From Bacteroidia bacterium (GTDB lineage: Bacteria > Bacteroidota > Bacteroidia > UKL13-3): 13,305 nt of DNA. Shown in pieces: positions 1 to 8,420 of this stretch. How positions within the stretch are numbered: the stretch's first letter is position 1; each line of letters begins with the position of its first letter. Location of the stretch: contig JACFNJ010000040.1 of the NCBI GenBank assembly GCA_019454865.1, positions 1 to 13,305 of the forward strand, written 5' to 3'. The notes under the pieces were generated by a model, which was not told the DNA's origin, ran no database searches, and was given only the letters and a program-made list of their open reading frames with translations. A program made the position numbers and the translations under genes.

Positions 1-2820
1 CTTGCTAAAAAGATATTTTACCAATTGAACTTGCTTAGCATCTATATTACTTGTATTCTATCTTTTTTTGTAACTGCTAATGTATGTGCTGATAACATCA
101 TTAAAGGCATTGTAAAAGATAAACAAACCAACGAACCTTTAATAGGTGCAACAGTTTTGTTAAAAGGCACAAATGTCGGTTCTACTACTGACTTTGATGG
201 TAAATTTGAAATAAAAACACAAGCAAATCCGCCATACTTGTTGCAAATAAATTATGTAGGGTATGCACCCGTTACCGTTACAGTATCCGACATAAGTAAG
301 GCTGTAGTAATTAAATTGGAAGAAAGCATACAACAATTAAACGATGTAGAAATAAAAGACAGTAGAATATCTGAAAAACAAAAACAAGCGCCAATAACCA
401 TTGAAACAATGGATGCAATTGCAATAAAGCAAACACCTGCAGCAAATTTTTATGAAGGTTTAGCTCATTTAAAAGGTGTAGATTTAACTGCGGCAAGCAT
501 TGGGTTTAAAATTATTAATACGCGTGGGTTTAATAGTACATCACCCGTACGTAGTTTGCAGTTAATAGATGGAGTTGATAATCAAAGTCCGGGTTTAAAT
601 TTTAGCCTTGGAAACTTTTTAGGGGCAAGCGAAATAGATATTCAAAAAGTAGATTTAGTTGTAGGTGCAAGTAGTTCTTATTATGGCCCCAATGCTTTTA
701 ACGGAGTAATAAATATGCAAACAAAATCCCCGTTTCTATCCCCGGGTTTAACAGCATCTGTGAAAGTAGGTGAGCGAAGTTTGCTTGAAACAGCATTACG
801 ATGGGCACAAATAATAAAAAATAAAAAAGGAGAGGATAAGTTTGCTTACAAAGCAAATATATTTTATATGCAGGCATACGATTGGAACGCCACTAATTAT
901 GAGCCTACCTACCAATCTCCGGTAGATAAAAACAATCCCGGAGGTTATGATGCAGTAAATCGTTATGGAGACGAGTTTTCAAGCGGTGTGTTTTATACCA
1001 AACCCAGTTCTGTGATATTGGTTGGTAGAGGATATTATTTAAGAGATGGTTATGCAGAAAAAGACTTAGTAGATTACAATACATATAACTTAAAAACAAA
1101 TCTGGCTTTACATTATAAAATAACAAAAGATATTGAAGCAATATATACATCGGCATTTAGTACCGGAACAACTGTTTACCAAGGAGACAATCGCTTCAGC
1201 TTAAAAGATATTTTATTTTACCAAAACAGGTTTGAAGTACGTAAAGAGAATAAATTTTTTGTACGCGTATATACAACAAGCGAAGATGCCGGGAAAAGCT
1301 ACGATGCATATAGTACGGCTATTAAAATGCAAAATGCAAGTAAGCCCGATAATTACTGGGCAATGGATTATAACAATGCATTAAGCAAACATCTTGGAGG
1401 ATATTTAACTAGTTGGTATTCTAGAAACCTGAATAGTGGTTTAATGCTTAAAAACATTCCAAATGCCGAACGATTAAATTTTATTGAAAACTATTGGCGT
1501 TCATCATTAATAGATTCGCTTTATTATTTTCATAACATGGCGCGCAATATTGCAAATGGACCATCGGCAGCACTAAATTACACTTCCCGAGTTGTTCCCG
1601 GCACATTTGCATTTGATTCGTTGTTTCAAAAAATAACATCATCTACCAATACAGAAGGTGGCTCACGTTTGTTTGATCGCTCTGCATTATACCATGCAGC
1701 TGCCGAATACAGGTGGACAATGTTTTCAACCACATGCATAAGTGGCGGCAACTTCAGATTGTATGCACCAAATTCTCAAGGTACAATTTTTTCAGATACA
1801 GGAGATGTTTTAATTCGCAACAAAGAGTTTGGAGTTTATCTTGGAGTAGAAAAAGACTTATTAAATAAAAACTTAAAATTTAGTGCTACCGCAAGGGTAG
1901 ATAAGAATGAAAACTTTCAAATGCTTTTTTCTCCGGCAGCCACCATTGTGTACATTAACAATAAACAGATTTTTCGTACATCTATTTCATCAGCAATCAG
2001 AAACCCAACACTTGCCGACCAATATATTTTGATGAACGTGGGAAGAGCCGTATTAAAAGGAAACTTAAATGGTTTTGATAGTTTAGTTACTGTTTCATCA
2101 TTTATTGATGCTCTTGACAACGGTAAAAGTTATTTGCAATATTTTAATGTGGCACCTATTCAACCGGAAGAAGTTAAAACAATTGAATTTGGCTATCGTG
2201 GAAGTATTTGGAAAGATAAGTTTTTCTATGACATCAGTTATTACCATAGTTGGTACACAAGTTTTATAGGATATAAAATAGGGGCAGATATAAATTGGCA
2301 ACCTGGTGCATTACCTGAAATCTTAAACATTTATCGGGTGGCAGCGAATGCTGTTGATAGAGTAACTACCCAAGGTATTACCATTGGGATTCAATATTTT
2401 TACTCCAAAATTATTGGACTTTCTTGTAATTATTCTTGGAATAAATTGGACAGAAATGGCTCAACCGATCCATTAATTCCCGCATTTAATACACCCGAGC
2501 ACAAATACAATATTGGAATTAGTGGCAGAGAGTTTAATATCAATTATGGCGAATTAACTTCTCGTTTCTGGAGTTATGGCATTAACTATAAATACCAAAC
2601 AGAATTTATGTTTGAAGGCTCACCACAATTTACCGGAACAGTACCTGCTTATGATATGGTAGATGCACAACTAAGCAAACGCATCCCCCAATGGTATTTA
2701 ACTTGTAAAATAGGAGCAAGTAATCTATTAGACAACCGCGTTTATCAAGTTTATGGTGGCCCACATATTGGACGAATGGCATATATTAGTTTGTTGCTTG
2801 AATTAAATAATTGGAAATAA
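1..2820 (+). CDS. TonB-dependent outer-membrane receptor, 5' end off the window
   Basis: This is an outer-membrane beta-barrel receptor for TonB-driven uptake of a substrate that I cannot name. The frame is open to base 1. The first in-frame start-like codon is a TTG at 25, but the eight codons before it read LAKKIFYQ, a good positively charged lead-in to the hydrophobic stretch LLSIYITCILSFFV, so the true start is probably just upstream of the window. Numbering from the TTG, residues about 25-100 form a carboxypeptidase-regulatory-like domain (IIKGIVKDKQTNEPLIGATV, then DFDGKFEI). Residues about 110-235 form the plug (RGFNSTSPVRSLQLIDGVD, GASSSYYGPNAFNGVINMQT). The remainder is barrel, rich in alternating aromatic strands, and ends in a hydrophobic strand LLLELNNWK. 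It is not a SusC/SusD pair, since no SusD-like lipoprotein follows. A secreted hydrolase-fold protein lies 55 bases downstream on the same strand. The family call is firm; the ligand is unknown. Confidence 0.93.
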   Translation, partial: LAKKIFYQLNLLSIYITCILSFFVTANVCADNIIKGIVKDKQTNEPLIGATVLLKGTNVGSTTDFDGKFEIKTQANPPYLLQINYVGYAPVTVTVSDISKAVVIKLEESIQQLNDVEIKDSRISEKQKQAPITIETMDAIAIKQTPAANFYEGLAHLKGVDLTAASIGFKIINTRGFNSTSPVRSLQLIDGVDNQSPGLNFSLGNFLGASEIDIQKVDLVVGASSSYYGPNAFNGVINMQTKSPFLSPGLTASVKVGERSLLETALRWAQIIKNKKGEDKFAYKANIFYMQAYDWNATNYEPTYQSPVDKNNPGGYDAVNRYGDEFSSGVFYTKPSSVILVGRGYYLRDGYAEKDLVDYNTYNLKTNLALHYKITKDIEAIYTSAFSTGTTVYQGDNRFSLKDILFYQNRFEVRKENKFFVRVYTTSEDAGKSYDAYSTAIKMQNASKPDNYWAMDYNNALSKHLGGYLTSWYSRNLNSGLMLKNIPNAERLNFIENYWRSSLIDSLYYFHNMARNIANGPSAALNYTSRVVPGTFAFDSLFQKITSSTNTEGGSRLFDRSALYHAAAEYRWTMFSTTCISGGNFRLYAPNSQGTIFSDTGDVLIRNKEFGVYLGVEKDLLNKNLKFSATARVDKNENFQMLFSPAATIVYINNKQIFRTSISSAIRNPTLADQYILMNVGRAVLKGNLNGFDSLVTVSSFIDALDNGKSYLQYFNVAPIQPEEVKTIEFGYRGSIWKDKFFYDISYYHSWYTSFIGYKIGADINWQPGALPEILNIYRVAANAVDRVTTQGITIGIQYFYSKIIGLSCNYSWNKLDRNGSTDPLIPAFNTPEHKYNIGISGREFNINYGELTSRFWSYGINYKYQTEFMFEGSPQFTGTVPAYDMVDAQLSKRIPQWYLTCKIGASNLLDNRVYQVYGGPHIGRMAYISLLLELNNWK

Positions 2821-2823
2821 AAA

Positions 2824-2854
2824 TTGTAGTGTACTAAAAAGTTGTATTTTAGTA
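2824..2854 (+). promoter_or_regulatory. Possible promoter and inverted repeat before the secreted hydrolase gene
   Basis: The 55-base gap contains a perfect 8-base inverted repeat, TACTAAAA at 2832-2839 and TTTTAGTA at 2847-2854, with a 7-base spacer. It has no T-tract after it on the plus strand, so it is a poor intrinsic terminator. TTG at 2824-2826, then 18 bases, then TATTTTAG at 2845-2852 resembles a Bacteroidota -33/-7 pair with one mismatch, so the right arm of the repeat would overlap the -7 box. This is a weak call made by eye. Confidence 0.3.
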
Positions 2855-2875
2855 AAAACTTTAATCCAATTAAAA

Positions 2876-4438
2876 ATGAAAAAACAAGTACTTAAAGTAG
2901 CTTTATTAGTAGTAGGAGTAATTTGCTCATTAACTACACTAATGGCACAAACACGCTACGTTGATGATGTATTTACGAGCGTTAGCAAAACTGCCAATGT
3001 GGTATATAATACCAATCGCTCCATGAATATCTTGTTCAATTCGGGGTATCCGGATTCAACTGCCAATTACTCTCCGTTTTTAACGGTAGATTTGAAATGC
3101 GATATTTATTCACCTGCAGGGGATAGCAATGTGTTACGTCCGGCAATTATTTTATTGCATACCGGAAGTTACATTCCTGCTATTGCAAACAAACAAGCTA
3201 CAGGATCAAGAACGGATAGTTCAATTGTGGAGTTAGCAACACGCTTAGCGAAAAAAGGATATGTAGCAGTTGCAGCAAGCTATCGTATGGGATGGCGTGC
3301 TACTTCAACCCAACAAGAAATATTAACCGAAGACTTGATTAAGGCTACCTATCGCGGTATTCAAGATGCAAGAAATTGCATACGGTTTTTAAGAAAAAAT
3401 GCAACTACTTATGGTATTGACCCAACAAAAATAGTTGTTGGCGGACAAGCTACCGGAGGTTATATAGCATTAGCACTTGGCTCTGTTGATAAAATTGAAG
3501 AAATTGAATCTAATATAAAATTTTTACGTGGTGATTTATCCCCTATGGTTAGTGTTGATACATTAGGCAATTGGAAAGGCTTGGGAGGACTTCCTTATTT
3601 TAATATATCCGCAGATACAACTGTTTCCGGTGATGCTAATATGGTTTTCCATTATGGTGGTGCAATGGGTGATTCATCTTGGATGGAAAGCAACAGTTTA
3701 CCTGTTGTGGGTATTCAAGTTGTTAGCGATTTATTCGCACCGTTTTATACCGGAGATGTTCGTATTCCTACAGGGCAAACTGTTATACCAAGCGCATCCG
3801 GTGCAGGAGTTGTAATTCCTATGGCAAATAGCTTAGGTGTAAACGATAAAATAAATGCAGCAACATTTACCGATGTATATACTACTCGTGCTATGGCTGC
3901 AAGCGGTAATGTGAAAAATTTATTTCCAATTTTTCCTAAGTATCCGTTAGATGGCGCACCTTGGGAGTGGTGGGATACAACAATTATTCAAAACACTAAT
4001 CTTGCAATGTTTTATAATTACCCTCTTCCTGCTAATGGACGAGCAGCTGATTCGTTATCCCGTTTTACTAACCCATTCATGTCAGCTGTTACTGCTAAGG
4101 CATACATTGACACTATTGTGAATTTTGTTGCTCCACGTATTGCAGTACAATTAGATTTAGCAAACTTTACAGGAGTTAAAGAAAACACAAATATTAGTAA
4201 GCATCTGAGTGTATTCCCTAATCCTGCAAATGATGTATTACATATAAATTTGGATGGTGTTGCCGGACAGATAAGCTCATTTAGTATTATTGATATTACA
4301 GGTCGGATTTTATTAAATGGTGAGTCAAACTCAAATTATCTAAACATCAATGTTTCGGAACTAAAAACCGGAATGTATTTTGTTCAAATAATTTTAAATG
4401 ATGGTAATTCTGTAACTAAGCGAATTCTGATTAAATAA
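2876..4438 (+). CDS. T9SS-exported alpha/beta-hydrolase-fold protein, probably catalytically inactive
   Basis: This 520-residue secreted protein resembles the carboxylesterase/lipase alpha/beta-hydrolase fold. A signal peptide is clear (MKKQVLKVALLVVGVICSL, probable cut near MAQ at 23-25). Fold landmarks are RPAIILLH (88-95), where an oxyanion-loop HGGG would be expected but HTGS is found; AASYRMGW (133-140); the helix RGIQDARNCIRFLRKNA (160-176); and VVGGQATGGY (187-196). In active relatives the last motif is GxSxG, but here the nucleophile position is Ala192 (GCT at 3449-3451). A candidate acid, Asp285 (SDLFAP), is present, but no histidine occurs between it and residue 443. Residues 444-520, starting LSVFPNP and ending TKRILIK, are a T9SS type A sorting domain, so the protein should be exported across the outer membrane and anchored or released. 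It follows the receptor gene by 55 bases. Fold and secretion are well supported; enzyme activity is doubtful and the substrate or ligand is unknown. Confidence 0.85.
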   Translation: MKKQVLKVALLVVGVICSLTTLMAQTRYVDDVFTSVSKTANVVYNTNRSMNILFNSGYPDSTANYSPFLTVDLKCDIYSPAGDSNVLRPAIILLHTGSYIPAIANKQATGSRTDSSIVELATRLAKKGYVAVAASYRMGWRATSTQQEILTEDLIKATYRGIQDARNCIRFLRKNATTYGIDPTKIVVGGQATGGYIALALGSVDKIEEIESNIKFLRGDLSPMVSVDTLGNWKGLGGLPYFNISADTTVSGDANMVFHYGGAMGDSSWMESNSLPVVGIQVVSDLFAPFYTGDVRIPTGQTVIPSASGAGVVIPMANSLGVNDKINAATFTDVYTTRAMAASGNVKNLFPIFPKYPLDGAPWEWWDTTIIQNTNLAMFYNYPLPANGRAADSLSRFTNPFMSAVTAKAYIDTIVNFVAPRIAVQLDLANFTGVKENTNISKHLSVFPNPANDVLHINLDGVAGQISSFSIIDITGRILLNGESNSNYLNINVSELKTGMYFVQIILNDGNSVTKRILIK

Positions 4439-4458
4439 CTGGTATTATAATTAACAAT

Positions 4459-4496
4459 AAAGGCGCATCATTTCAATTGAGATGATGCGCCTTTTT
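4459..4496. terminator. Hairpin terminator between convergent genes
   Basis: AAAGGCGCATCAT at 4459-4471 pairs perfectly with ATGATGCGCCTTT at 4482-4494, a 13-bp stem. A T-G wobble and two further pairs can extend it to leave an AATT loop. A T run (4492-4496) follows on the plus strand, so it clearly ends the hydrolase transcript. It also sits directly after the stop codon of the convergent comF-like gene and can form on the minus strand, although the T-tract on that side is interrupted (TTTATTGTT). It is probably a shared terminator, stronger in the plus direction. Confidence 0.9.
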
Positions 4497-5169
4497 AGTT
4501 AACAGCATAGGCAATACTTGCAACACTTAGTTTGTTGGTATAATCTAAAATTGTACTTGCACACGCTTCAATTGTAGCTCCTGTTGTAATTACATCATCT
4601 ACCAAAAGCACAGATTTGTTTTCAACTTCATTTGGTTTCATTACCCGAAAAACTTCATCTACATTTTCCCATCTTTCGTATCTGCCTTTTCGTGTTTGTG
4701 TTTCAGTTGCTTTAGTTCTAATGATGGTATCTTCTAAAAGTTTGCTTCCCATACTTTCACATAAGCCTTTTGCAAAACAAAGGCTTTGGTTGTATCCACG
4801 TAATTTTAGCTTATCCGGGTGAAGTGGTACAGCAGCAATTGCATCAAAATAAATACCACTGTCTTTTAGTTTTGAGCCAAACATATTGCCAATAAAAACT
4901 CCCAAGTCGGGATTGTTTTTGTACTTCAACTCATGTAAAATGTGTTGAACCGTTCCCTTTTTTTTGAAAAATAAAAACGAAAAAGCTTGTACCAAAGGTA
5001 TTCTTCCCCAAAATATTTTTTCTAAGGCATTATCTGAATTAAGATGAAAATTAGTTTCGGGTAAATTCATAATGCAAGTAGAACATAAAAACTTCTCTGC
5101 CTTTAAAAGCGTATTGTTACACCCAACACATACATGCGGATAAAACAAATTAAGCAAAGAAGTAAACAT
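4495..5169 (-). CDS. comF: ComF family phosphoribosyltransferase-like competence protein
   Basis: This 224-residue cytosolic protein belongs to the ComF family, associated with natural transformation in other bacteria; its exact biochemical reaction is not settled. The N-terminus carries a four-cysteine zinc-binding pattern, C14-x2-C17 and C29-x2-C32. The family hallmark VPLHPDKLKLRGYNQS is at 114-129. The C-terminal type I phosphoribosyltransferase PRPP-loop VLLVDDVITTGATIEAC is at 187-203. The length matches the family and all key residues are present. The ATG at 5169 lies 11 bases after the stop of the upstream secreted protease gene, so the two are probably co-transcribed although no functional link is obvious. 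A comEC gene lies about 7 kb away on the same strand. The gene ends against the shared hairpin terminator at 4459-4496. Confidence 0.93.
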   Translation of the reverse strand: MFTSLLNLFYPHVCVGCNNTLLKAEKFLCSTCIMNLPETNFHLNSDNALEKIFWGRIPLVQAFSFLFFKKKGTVQHILHELKYKNNPDLGVFIGNMFGSKLKDSGIYFDAIAAVPLHPDKLKLRGYNQSLCFAKGLCESMGSKLLEDTIIRTKATETQTRKGRYERWENVDEVFRVMKPNEVENKSVLLVDDVITTGATIEACASTILDYTNKLSVASIAYAVN

Positions 5170-5180
5170 GAGTTCTTTGA

Positions 5181-7556
5181 TTATTCTTTTCTAACTTTTA
5201 TCTGAGCTTTTCCAATTCCTGAGTTTAATTCTACTATATACAATCCGGGTGTTAATGACTCTAAACTCACTGACAACTTTTGTTCTCCTTTGTTTAGCGT
5301 AATGCCCGGCATAGATTTAACTTTTACACCTAACACATTGAATATATCAACTGTAGTATGTGCAGCCTGTGGAAGATTAAAAACAAGGTTTAATTCATTG
5401 TGTGTTGGATTAGGGTATGCAGTTACAGCTATTTTTTGGTAATCAACTATAGAAGGAAGACCAACGGCAAAAATCTCGATACTGTCTTGTTTAAATTTAG
5501 AACAACCATCCTTTGATACAACCGTTAATTGAACCAACATTTTTTGAGGACCACTAATACCAAATTGAGGAGTAGTATCAGAAGAGTGAATTAATGTATC
5601 TTTACCTGTAATTACCCAATTATATGTATTACCATATTTAGTAAAGTTTACTAATTTTATATTGTATAACGAATCTCTTTCATAACCAAAGCTAATTTCA
5701 GGTGTTTCTAATACTGTAATTACCTGAAAGCCGGAATCAGAAAACACACCTTCATAAAATGTTTTTAAAGTAACTATATAGATTCCTGTTTTGGTAAAAA
5801 CCTGCTGTGGCGGATTTTCGTTATATGATATGTTTCCATTTGCAAAATCCCACACAAATGAATCAGCACCAACCGTATTAGACGTAAAGTTTACATTTAA
5901 TGGAGCACAGCCACTTGAACGGTTTGCAGCAAATGCTGCCGATTTGTTTCTTCCATATTCAAAAACAATACTGCTGTCTGCATTTTGCTTAATATTAGTT
6001 ATAAACACCCCTGATGATACGCGAATACCATTGGTTTTATAATGCAAACTTGTATTGGGTTTGGTAAAAGGTGTGCAGTTATTTTTATTGTTTTGAGGAA
6101 ATAAGTCTGTTGCATCTCCACGGTTTTGGTTCATCTCTAAATTTCTTAACCCATCTGCTTGCAATAAGCCTACACCTAATTGGGATGTGTCGTTGTTTAC
6201 ATTATTGTTGCCGCTTTCAGATAGTAACCTTGCCATGTTGGTATTAATGTGCCAAATTGCTAATCCTTTGGATGGCAAATACGAATCAAAGCCTTTACGT
6301 TGTCTATTCTCTAACAAAAAATACTCGTTTGATCTAGCTGTTTTTATTCGATAAACCATATCACTATCAACCACACAATAATTTAGTTGATAGGTGGCAG
6401 TATCAGTAATATCTGTAGGTGTAACCCAACCCATTCTTATTCTGCTCCAGGCATCGTTATAACAAGGGGTTCTTTCCTTATTTAGCCAAGGACCACCGGC
6501 CATTAATGAATAATTTCCTGCTCCTTCGTTTACATATTGTGTAGAGTATAAATCGGGTAAATCAAGTAAGTGCCCAAACTCATGGCTCATTACACCAATT
6601 CCAACCATTGTGTATGCACCGGACGAATATCTTTTTTCGGGAAACATAGCAAAAGCAGCAATTTTTACTCCATCATACGTTGGGCGTTGTGCAATTTGTA
6701 ATGTGGAGCGAAACGACCAAATATAATCATTAGCATTAGGTGCACTTTGCTCTTCTGCACCAATACCAGCATGTAAAATAATAACACCATCTACAAATCC
6801 GTCATTATCGTTATCGTATTGTTTAAAATCTATGTTAAATGTGTCATTAGCTTTTTGTAGTGCTTTAAGTAGCAAACTTCTTGTAGCTGTGCTATAATTG
6901 GGGCTACTTCCTTTACCGTAATATTTGTAGTTACTATCAGCCATTACCCAACCATATACACTACATGTTAAGTCTAATTGGTTATTGGAAGTCGCTAAAT
7001 AAAAATCACGGAAAGAACCTGTTTCATTATAGTTTATTTGGTTAAATAATAGCTCAAACTGTTCGGGGGCAATTGTTGCACGTAAATCCGGGTATTCTAC
7101 TAATATTACTGGAACCTTACGAATTCCTTTTGGTGGAAATGGATTTGGATTTGTTGCTTTGTTCAATTCATTTCTTGTTTCATTCAATTGGGCATGTGCT
7201 TCTAATAAAATTTGTTGCTGTGCATTGCTGTATCTTAGGTGTGCCTGAAAAGGCATTGCCTTCCCTCTATCTGTGTTGCGAGCAATAACTCCGCTTAATT
7301 TCAAATTTTTATTTTCATCTAATGTTGCATATTCAAAATAGCCTTCTGTATTTTTTAAAACGGTATAACCATCGTTGGTTTCTAAATAGTGAATTGCTTC
7401 ATTGCCTAATGGTGTAAGAGTAATCTCGCTTCCATCGGGTTGCATAAGTGTGTTACTGTATGGAGCAACACTACAATTGCTACGTTGGGCAAAGGATGTA
7501 AATGATAAGAATACAAATACGACATTTGCAATTAATTTTTGGTTTATAAAAAACAT
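5181..7556 (-). CDS. Secreted M6-type zinc metalloprotease with PKD-like domains and T9SS sorting tail
   Basis: This 791-residue protein is predicted to be an exported zinc endopeptidase of the M6 (immune-inhibitor-A-like) family. The signal peptide is residues 1 to about 23 (hydrophobic core ANVVFVFLSFTSF, then AQ). The catalytic domain (about 145-535) includes an acidic, probably calcium-binding loop YDNDNDGFVDG (247-257), the zinc motif HEFGHLLDLPD (H325, E326, H329, D335) and a Met-turn-like SLMAGG (350-355). All expected catalytic residues are present. Residues about 541-617 are a PKD domain (CAPLNVNFTS, VWDFANG). About 618-697 is a second, more divergent PKD/Ig-like domain. From about 712 to the end is a T9SS type A sorting domain (AYPNPTHNELNL, ending KVRKE). 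A propeptide probably occupies about 25-140. The ATG at 7556 directly precedes the signal peptide. The substrate is unknown; roles in nutrition or host-protein degradation are both possible. Confidence 0.93.
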   Translation of the reverse strand: MFFINQKLIANVVFVFLSFTSFAQRSNCSVAPYSNTLMQPDGSEITLTPLGNEAIHYLETNDGYTVLKNTEGYFEYATLDENKNLKLSGVIARNTDRGKAMPFQAHLRYSNAQQQILLEAHAQLNETRNELNKATNPNPFPPKGIRKVPVILVEYPDLRATIAPEQFELLFNQINYNETGSFRDFYLATSNNQLDLTCSVYGWVMADSNYKYYGKGSSPNYSTATRSLLLKALQKANDTFNIDFKQYDNDNDGFVDGVIILHAGIGAEEQSAPNANDYIWSFRSTLQIAQRPTYDGVKIAAFAMFPEKRYSSGAYTMVGIGVMSHEFGHLLDLPDLYSTQYVNEGAGNYSLMAGGPWLNKERTPCYNDAWSRIRMGWVTPTDITDTATYQLNYCVVDSDMVYRIKTARSNEYFLLENRQRKGFDSYLPSKGLAIWHINTNMARLLSESGNNNVNNDTSQLGVGLLQADGLRNLEMNQNRGDATDLFPQNNKNNCTPFTKPNTSLHYKTNGIRVSSGVFITNIKQNADSSIVFEYGRNKSAAFAANRSSGCAPLNVNFTSNTVGADSFVWDFANGNISYNENPPQQVFTKTGIYIVTLKTFYEGVFSDSGFQVITVLETPEISFGYERDSLYNIKLVNFTKYGNTYNWVITGKDTLIHSSDTTPQFGISGPQKMLVQLTVVSKDGCSKFKQDSIEIFAVGLPSIVDYQKIAVTAYPNPTHNELNLVFNLPQAAHTTVDIFNVLGVKVKSMPGITLNKGEQKLSVSLESLTPGLYIVELNSGIGKAQIKVRKE

Positions 7557-7671
7557 GTTGTTGTAAGAATAAATTTTATTTAAAAAATAGTTTCAATTTT
7601 ACAAAATATATCAATAAATTGGAACATAATTTTTGCTTAAAATGGATTGCATATAGCATTAATATTACATT
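7557..7671. promoter_or_regulatory. Divergent intergenic region between protease and FNR-like genes
   Basis: These 115 A+T-rich bases separate two genes transcribed away from each other and so should hold both promoters. On the minus strand TATATTTTG (plus 7602-7610) and on the plus strand TAATTTTTG (7627-7635) resemble the Bacteroidota -7 box TAnnTTTG, each with one extra base. I could not find a convincing -33 partner for either. I see no strong dyad here. Confidence 0.4.
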
Positions 7672-8388
7672 ATGAAATCACCATACAAACAGGCTGAAAT
7701 CATTTATATAATTGAAGAGTCTCCTTCAGTAAGGCGGTTTATATTTAGAATGCTTGGTGATGAACTTTTTCAATTTAAACCGGGGCAGTTTGTAATGTTA
7801 GACCTGCCTATACCTTCAAAAATTACCAACAGAAGCTATTCCATATCCTCAGCACCAAATACGGATAATATCTTTGAATTAATCATTGTGCTTAATCCAA
7901 ATGGCATTGGTACTCCTTATATTTGGGCAAATTATAAAGTAGGCGACATTGTTCCGGTTGCAGGCCCGTTAGGTAAATTTACATTGCCCGAAAATATTGA
8001 AAGTAATTTATGCTTAATTGCAACAGGTACCGGAGTTGCTCCTTTTCGAAGCATGATTTTTCACGTATTGCAAAAAAATATTCCACACAAGCATATATGG
8101 TTGTTGTTCGGAAATCGTACAGTTGAAGACATTTTATACCAAAAAGAATTAACAGAATTAAGTGAAACAATAAAATCGTTTACATTTATACCTACACTGT
8201 CGCGAGCTGATGAGAAATGGGATGGAAGGCGCGGATATGTGCATTCAATTTACGAAGAAATATTTTCAAACAAACCGGATAGTGTTTTTTATTTATGCGG
8301 GTGGAAACAAATGATACTTGAAGCACGCGAACGAATACAAAACATGGGATTTGATAAAAAGCAAATCAAATTTGAATTGTATGATTAG
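7672..8388 (+). CDS. Ferredoxin/flavodoxin-NADP+ reductase-like FAD oxidoreductase
   Basis: This 238-residue flavoprotein has the plant-type ferredoxin-NADP+ reductase fold and should move electrons between NAD(P)H and a small carrier such as ferredoxin or flavodoxin. The FAD-binding domain is N-terminal, with RSYSISS at 54-60 as the RxYS flavin motif and FKPGQFVML at 35-43. The nicotinamide-binding domain follows, with ATGTGVAPFRS at 117-127 and the C-terminal YLCG at 207-210. There is no [2Fe-2S] ferredoxin extension, so it is the short stand-alone form rather than a phenol-hydroxylase- or vanillate-demethylase-type reductase. The sequence is complete, with an ATG start. The partner and pyridine nucleotide preference cannot be read by eye. 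An rRNA methyltransferase gene follows 32 bases later but appears to have its own promoter. Confidence 0.88.
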   Translation: MKSPYKQAEIIYIIEESPSVRRFIFRMLGDELFQFKPGQFVMLDLPIPSKITNRSYSISSAPNTDNIFELIIVLNPNGIGTPYIWANYKVGDIVPVAGPLGKFTLPENIESNLCLIATGTGVAPFRSMIFHVLQKNIPHKHIWLLFGNRTVEDILYQKELTELSETIKSFTFIPTLSRADEKWDGRRGYVHSIYEEIFSNKPDSVFYLCGWKQMILEARERIQNMGFDKKQIKFELYD

Positions 8389-8415
8389 TGAGGTAGATTG
8401 ATTTGATTACATTTG
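8385..8415 (+). promoter_or_regulatory. Promoter of the rlmB-type gene, near-leaderless
   Basis: TACATTTG at 8408-8415 is an exact match to the Bacteroidota -7 box TAnnTTTG, and TTAG at 8385-8388, exactly 19 bases upstream, matches the -33 box TTTG at three of four positions. The -33 box overlaps the TAG stop codon of the preceding reductase gene. The -7 box ends 5 bases before the ATG at 8421, so a start of transcription about 5-7 bases downstream would fall on or beside the start codon. Confidence 0.6.
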
Positions 8416-8420
8416 CACCA

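Noticed and set aside
25..27. TTG as the true start of the TonB-dependent receptor
   Set aside because: The frame is open to base 1, and the preceding codons (LAKKIFYQ) complete a better signal peptide, so the start most likely lies off the window.
1..2820. SusC-type glycan receptor of a polysaccharide utilisation locus
   Set aside because: No SusD-like gene, glycan-degrading enzyme or sugar regulator is nearby, so only the general TonB-dependent receptor call is supported.
5791..6042. 83-codon open frame on the plus strand opposite the protease PKD region
   Set aside because: It is an antisense shadow with no domain or promoter. The minus-strand protein continues uninterrupted through it.
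8403..8405. TTG start for the rlmB-type gene
   Set aside because: It lies upstream of the likely -7 promoter box and adds only MITFAP. The ATG at 8421 is better placed.
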